Position numbers and translations under genes: made by a program. Below are positions 61,101-64,000 of a stretch of 64,000 bases of DNA, piece by piece. This DNA is from Ilex aquifolium (Eukaryota; Streptophyta; Magnoliopsida; Aquifoliales; Aquifoliaceae). The stretch lies in contig OX637404.1 in NCBI GenBank assembly GCA_951799425.1, positions 23,432,545-23,496,544 on the forward strand, written 5' to 3'. The notes beneath the pieces are model-generated. The model was not told the origin of the DNA. It did not search any database and saw only the letters and a program-made list of their open reading frames with translations. The first letter of the stretch is position 1. Each line of letters begins with the position of its first letter.

Positions 61101-63176
61101 TTATGCAACACTAATGATGCTATCTCCATTGTTGAAGCCTGGCATCACCTGAAATGCTGAATTCCTCGACTGTGACTGATAATTCTGATCGGAAGATAGA
61201 GACAACTTCAGCGACAGGGAGGACGCTTCAACTATTGATTTCTGATTTAAGTTGAGATCTGTCATTCTTGATGCATTAGGCATTGGAAGAACTGGGATTG
61301 GATGGACAAGCATCGTCGACACCTGATCACCTTGTCCCTGGCTAAGGCTTTCGATTGGATTCTCAATCTGTAGTGGTAATAGAACAGGACCAACTGTCAT
61401 CGGAAAAGGTGTTACTGGGAATCCACTGATATTAGAAGTTTCAGGTGGAAGCAGTGACTGTGGTGGCAGAACTGGTTGTGGACTTCCTTTACGAACATCT
61501 TGTTCCATTGGAATTGCCGTGACCTAATCACAATAAATCAGTATAATCAAACAAAATGCTTAGGCATTGTTTAATTAGTATTTTAATCTCGCTCAGCTAG
61601 CCAATTTTATTTTGGTTCTTTGCTTTCAAGAACAATAAATGGGAACCAAAATATTTTGGAAATACTCAAGTTTTTATGGAGAAAAACACAGAAGGTTAAC
61701 TATCCCAAGTATGAAAAGTACTTGTTAAAACCCTTATTAAACAGTGCAGACCCATAAAGCATCAACACAATAAACAGTAAATACAATTGATAGTTAAGGC
61801 TAATCCAACTTTGCACCCCAAAAAATACTTCATTTTTAATTTGCACACTCAAATATTAAAAATCTCAATTTACACCCCCAATGTTATGAATTGGTAGCAA
61901 TATGAACCTGACCTAAACTCATGTTTATTTTTTTATCATAAATTAAAACACGTCAGGTGACACCGTTCTGTGTATCAAAAATAAGATTTTATTAATCATA
62001 TAGTCGCTAATCCAATTATGTGCGACTCACATGAGGCACCAACAGCCCATGGACAAAGCACTTGCAACTCACATGTTTCAATTTATAATGGAAAATTGAA
62101 CGGGGCAAGTTCCACATTGCTATGAATTCATATAAGGGCATAAATTGAAAATTTTAATATTTGAGGGTGCAAATTAAGAATAGAAGCATCTTTTGGGATG
62201 TGGAGTGAAATTAGCCCTAATAGTTATCGGATGCAATCGGCTCTGATTGGTAAATCACGACTAGTCTATAAATTACCGAATCGGTGGTGATGTCAAAGAG
62301 GCTAGATCGGCGGCGGCGGCGATTGAGGTTGTTTCGCCGTAGGAAGTATTTCTGAGCATGGCTAGCAACTTGTGTCGGCGTACGAGTCTTCACAAAATTC
62401 CTTGAGATTCCTCTCCAATCTCCTTTTCCTACTTTCTGCAGTCCTAATAGGAACAACTTGTGTTCTTCCTCTGTCCATGGAACTCCTGATAAAAAAAGAC
62501 AAATTCAGGAGCGTTACACAAATTCACACTTTCTTAACTTACATAAATCGTAAAACAAATCAAAACAATTTGATGCGAAAAAATTATAAACTTTCCGCAA
62601 CAAAATACAAAAAAAAAGAGTTCCTAATTTTTCAACATCAAAATTTTAGTCAATAGACTCCAAAATCAGCAAATTCAAGGTTAAATCAACAATCCATTGT
62701 TAAAAACAAAAATCATTAAAAAACGATATCATCGATCATCATTTTCGCATGAAAAATATGAAAATACAATAATAAATGTTGTCGAATTAATCATTTTCCG
62801 ATTGGATTTTCAAAAAAAAAAAAAAGCAGCAGCATAGGTTTATTCAAAAAAATTAATAGATTTCTGATAAAAATGGAAAAAAAATCAGAAACTAAACAAG
62901 AAGATAGTCGGAGATCTAACCTCGCTTACGCTCGCGACCTCCGGATGACTGGTGGTTGACGGCCTCGTCGGCGGAGGCGTAACCGGCGGCGGCAACATCA
63001 GCAGCAGCGTTGGAAGATTCGTTGCTATTATAATTAGGCTGCTCGTACTGCGACAGATTATTCATACTAACGCTTTTCCTCATAGGATCCACCTTCAGTC
63101 TCACACCAAACAACATAATCTCTCCACCGCCGGCGCCACCGTTCACGGCGGAGGATGACTCACCACCGCGTGACAT
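61101..63176 (-). CDS. SHAQKYF-class MYB-related transcription factor
   Basis: Three exons on the minus strand (63176-62921, 62485-62277, 61523-61101) join in frame to 295 residues; introns are GT-AG. The start [10 protein letters not shown] is the first ATG after the promoter TA run. Features: an LFGV repression-type motif at residues 22-25 (MLFGVRLKV); a single MYB repeat at about 86-135 with W89, W109 and the diagnostic SHAQKYF (127-133); an Arg-rich stretch after it; a Pro-rich middle; and two EAR-type motifs, DLNLN (244-248) and LSLKLSL (258-264). Relatives (MYBS/KUA1/MYBD group) bind the I-box/TATCC-type element and act in sugar, light and ageing responses, often as repressors. The exact orthologue cannot be fixed by eye. 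A MITE lies in intron 2. Confidence 0.92.
61797..62218. mobile_element. MITE with about 80-bp inverted repeats in intron 2 of the MYB gene
   Basis: The left end (AGGCTAATCCAACTTTGCAC, then TTAATTTGCACACTCAAATA) pairs with the right end, whose reverse complement is AGGGCTAATTTCACTCCACA, then TTAATTTGCACCCTCAAATA. Both flanks carry ATAGTTA (61790-61796 and 62220-62226), a 7-8-bp target duplication that fits the hAT superfamily. It ends about 60 bases downstream of the exon 2 donor. Confidence 0.82.
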
Positions 63177-63365
63177 CTTCTTCTACCAAAAATCAATTGA
63201 TTGCGATGTGAGGAAGGGGGAATGAATCGAAGAAGGTACGTAATAGTCTTCTCCTCCTCCTCGTTCTTGTTGTGTAAAGGAGGAATCTGTGAGGCCGTAC
63301 AATGGGTTGGCTACAAAGAATTACGAAATGGTGTGAGTGAAATGGGCTGTTCCTTGGGCGGTGTG

Positions 63366-63397
<32 letters not shown>

Positions 63398-64000
63398 CAT
63401 AGGACGCCACGGATTTGGCCTCCTCTTTTTTTTTTTTTTTCTTGGGCAAAGCATAGTAATGGTCCACTAATCAAACGGACCCTTCAACTTAATTACTGCT
63501 CTTGAATAGTAAAAAATGCCAAAAAAAGAAATTTTTTTTGTGTTTGATTAGTATGAAATGAAAAATGATGGAAAAAATAATTTTCTTGCATACTTAAATT
63601 TTCTCACAACTAACAAACTTTTTTTTCTTGTAAAAAACACAAGAAAATGCAAGAAAGTTGTGATCTATAACTAACTTCTCATTTTATCCTTATTTTTCTT
63701 AAAATATTTTATTAGTTATTAATTTTTAAAAATATTGGTATGAATTTGATTAACCATATAATTTGGTCTAAAGACATTCGTGCTGGTGCTTGTCCTAGAA
63801 CTCGGTTACGAGCCACTTTTTAAAAAAAAAAAATTTAACTTTAAATTATAATGCATATTTGTTTTTTCTTTAGACCTATTTAATATAATTAAGGATAATT
63901 TAGACAATTAGAAAATTTTTATTGCAACTTTACTTTCTTTCAAACTTTAGGAATGAAATTTTTTTAAAATTTTCTTGCAATTTTTTCATCCTAACCGAAT
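63177..64000. other. Promoter and upstream region of the MYB gene
   Basis: It contains a TA run (63367-63396) about 190 bases upstream of the start codon, then AT-rich DNA to the window end. No further gene is visible. Confidence 0.55.
63367..63396. repeat. TA dinucleotide microsatellite in the MYB promoter
   Basis: Fifteen TA units. It could serve as or disturb a TATA element for the minus-strand MYB gene. Confidence 0.9.

Overview
This window is nuclear DNA of a flowering plant, almost certainly a eudicot. The evidence is spliced genes with GT-AG introns, plant-only protein families (GTD-binding myosin adaptor, SHAQKYF MYB), a Tat-type Ty3/gypsy retrotransposon, RTE and L1 LINE debris, and AT-rich intergenic DNA. 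I cannot name the species. All exon boundaries were read by eye from splice signals and frame continuity, so single-base errors are possible.

Layout. (a) 1-267: an open reading frame that may be an exon of a gene running off the left edge (minus strand, unidentified). (b) 1997-4573, minus: a complete three-exon gene for a myosin-binding (GTD-binding/DUF593) membrane protein. (c) 4574-7011: intergenic DNA with a GAGTY pentamer run and a GGN trinucleotide repeat. (d) 7012-20073: a complete, very young Tat-lineage gypsy LTR retrotransposon on the minus strand. It has 718-bp LTRs differing at 2 sites and a perfect 5-bp target duplication (GAAGT). Its gag-pro-pol is broken by four in-frame stops and one frameshift, yet between pol and the 3' LTR it carries two intact, intron-containing genes on the opposite strand plus several tandem-repeat arrays. 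(e) 21519-55745, plus: one 27-exon, 34-kb gene encoding a 960-residue importin-beta-type transportin, the MOS14/transportin-SR orthologue. Its introns are swollen by LINE fragments, MITE-like elements and a nested insertion. (f) 55746-61100: intergenic DNA with a 1.4-kb terminal-inverted-repeat element. (g) 61101-63176, minus: a three-exon SHAQKYF-class MYB-related transcription factor with repression motifs and a MITE in its second intron.

The three host genes show no operon-like or pathway link. The most unusual object is the retrotransposon. The two opposite-strand genes are paralogues of each other: they share sequence motifs and a phase-1 intron at the same place. They remain intact while the element's own replication genes are not, which suggests that the element was mobilised in trans.
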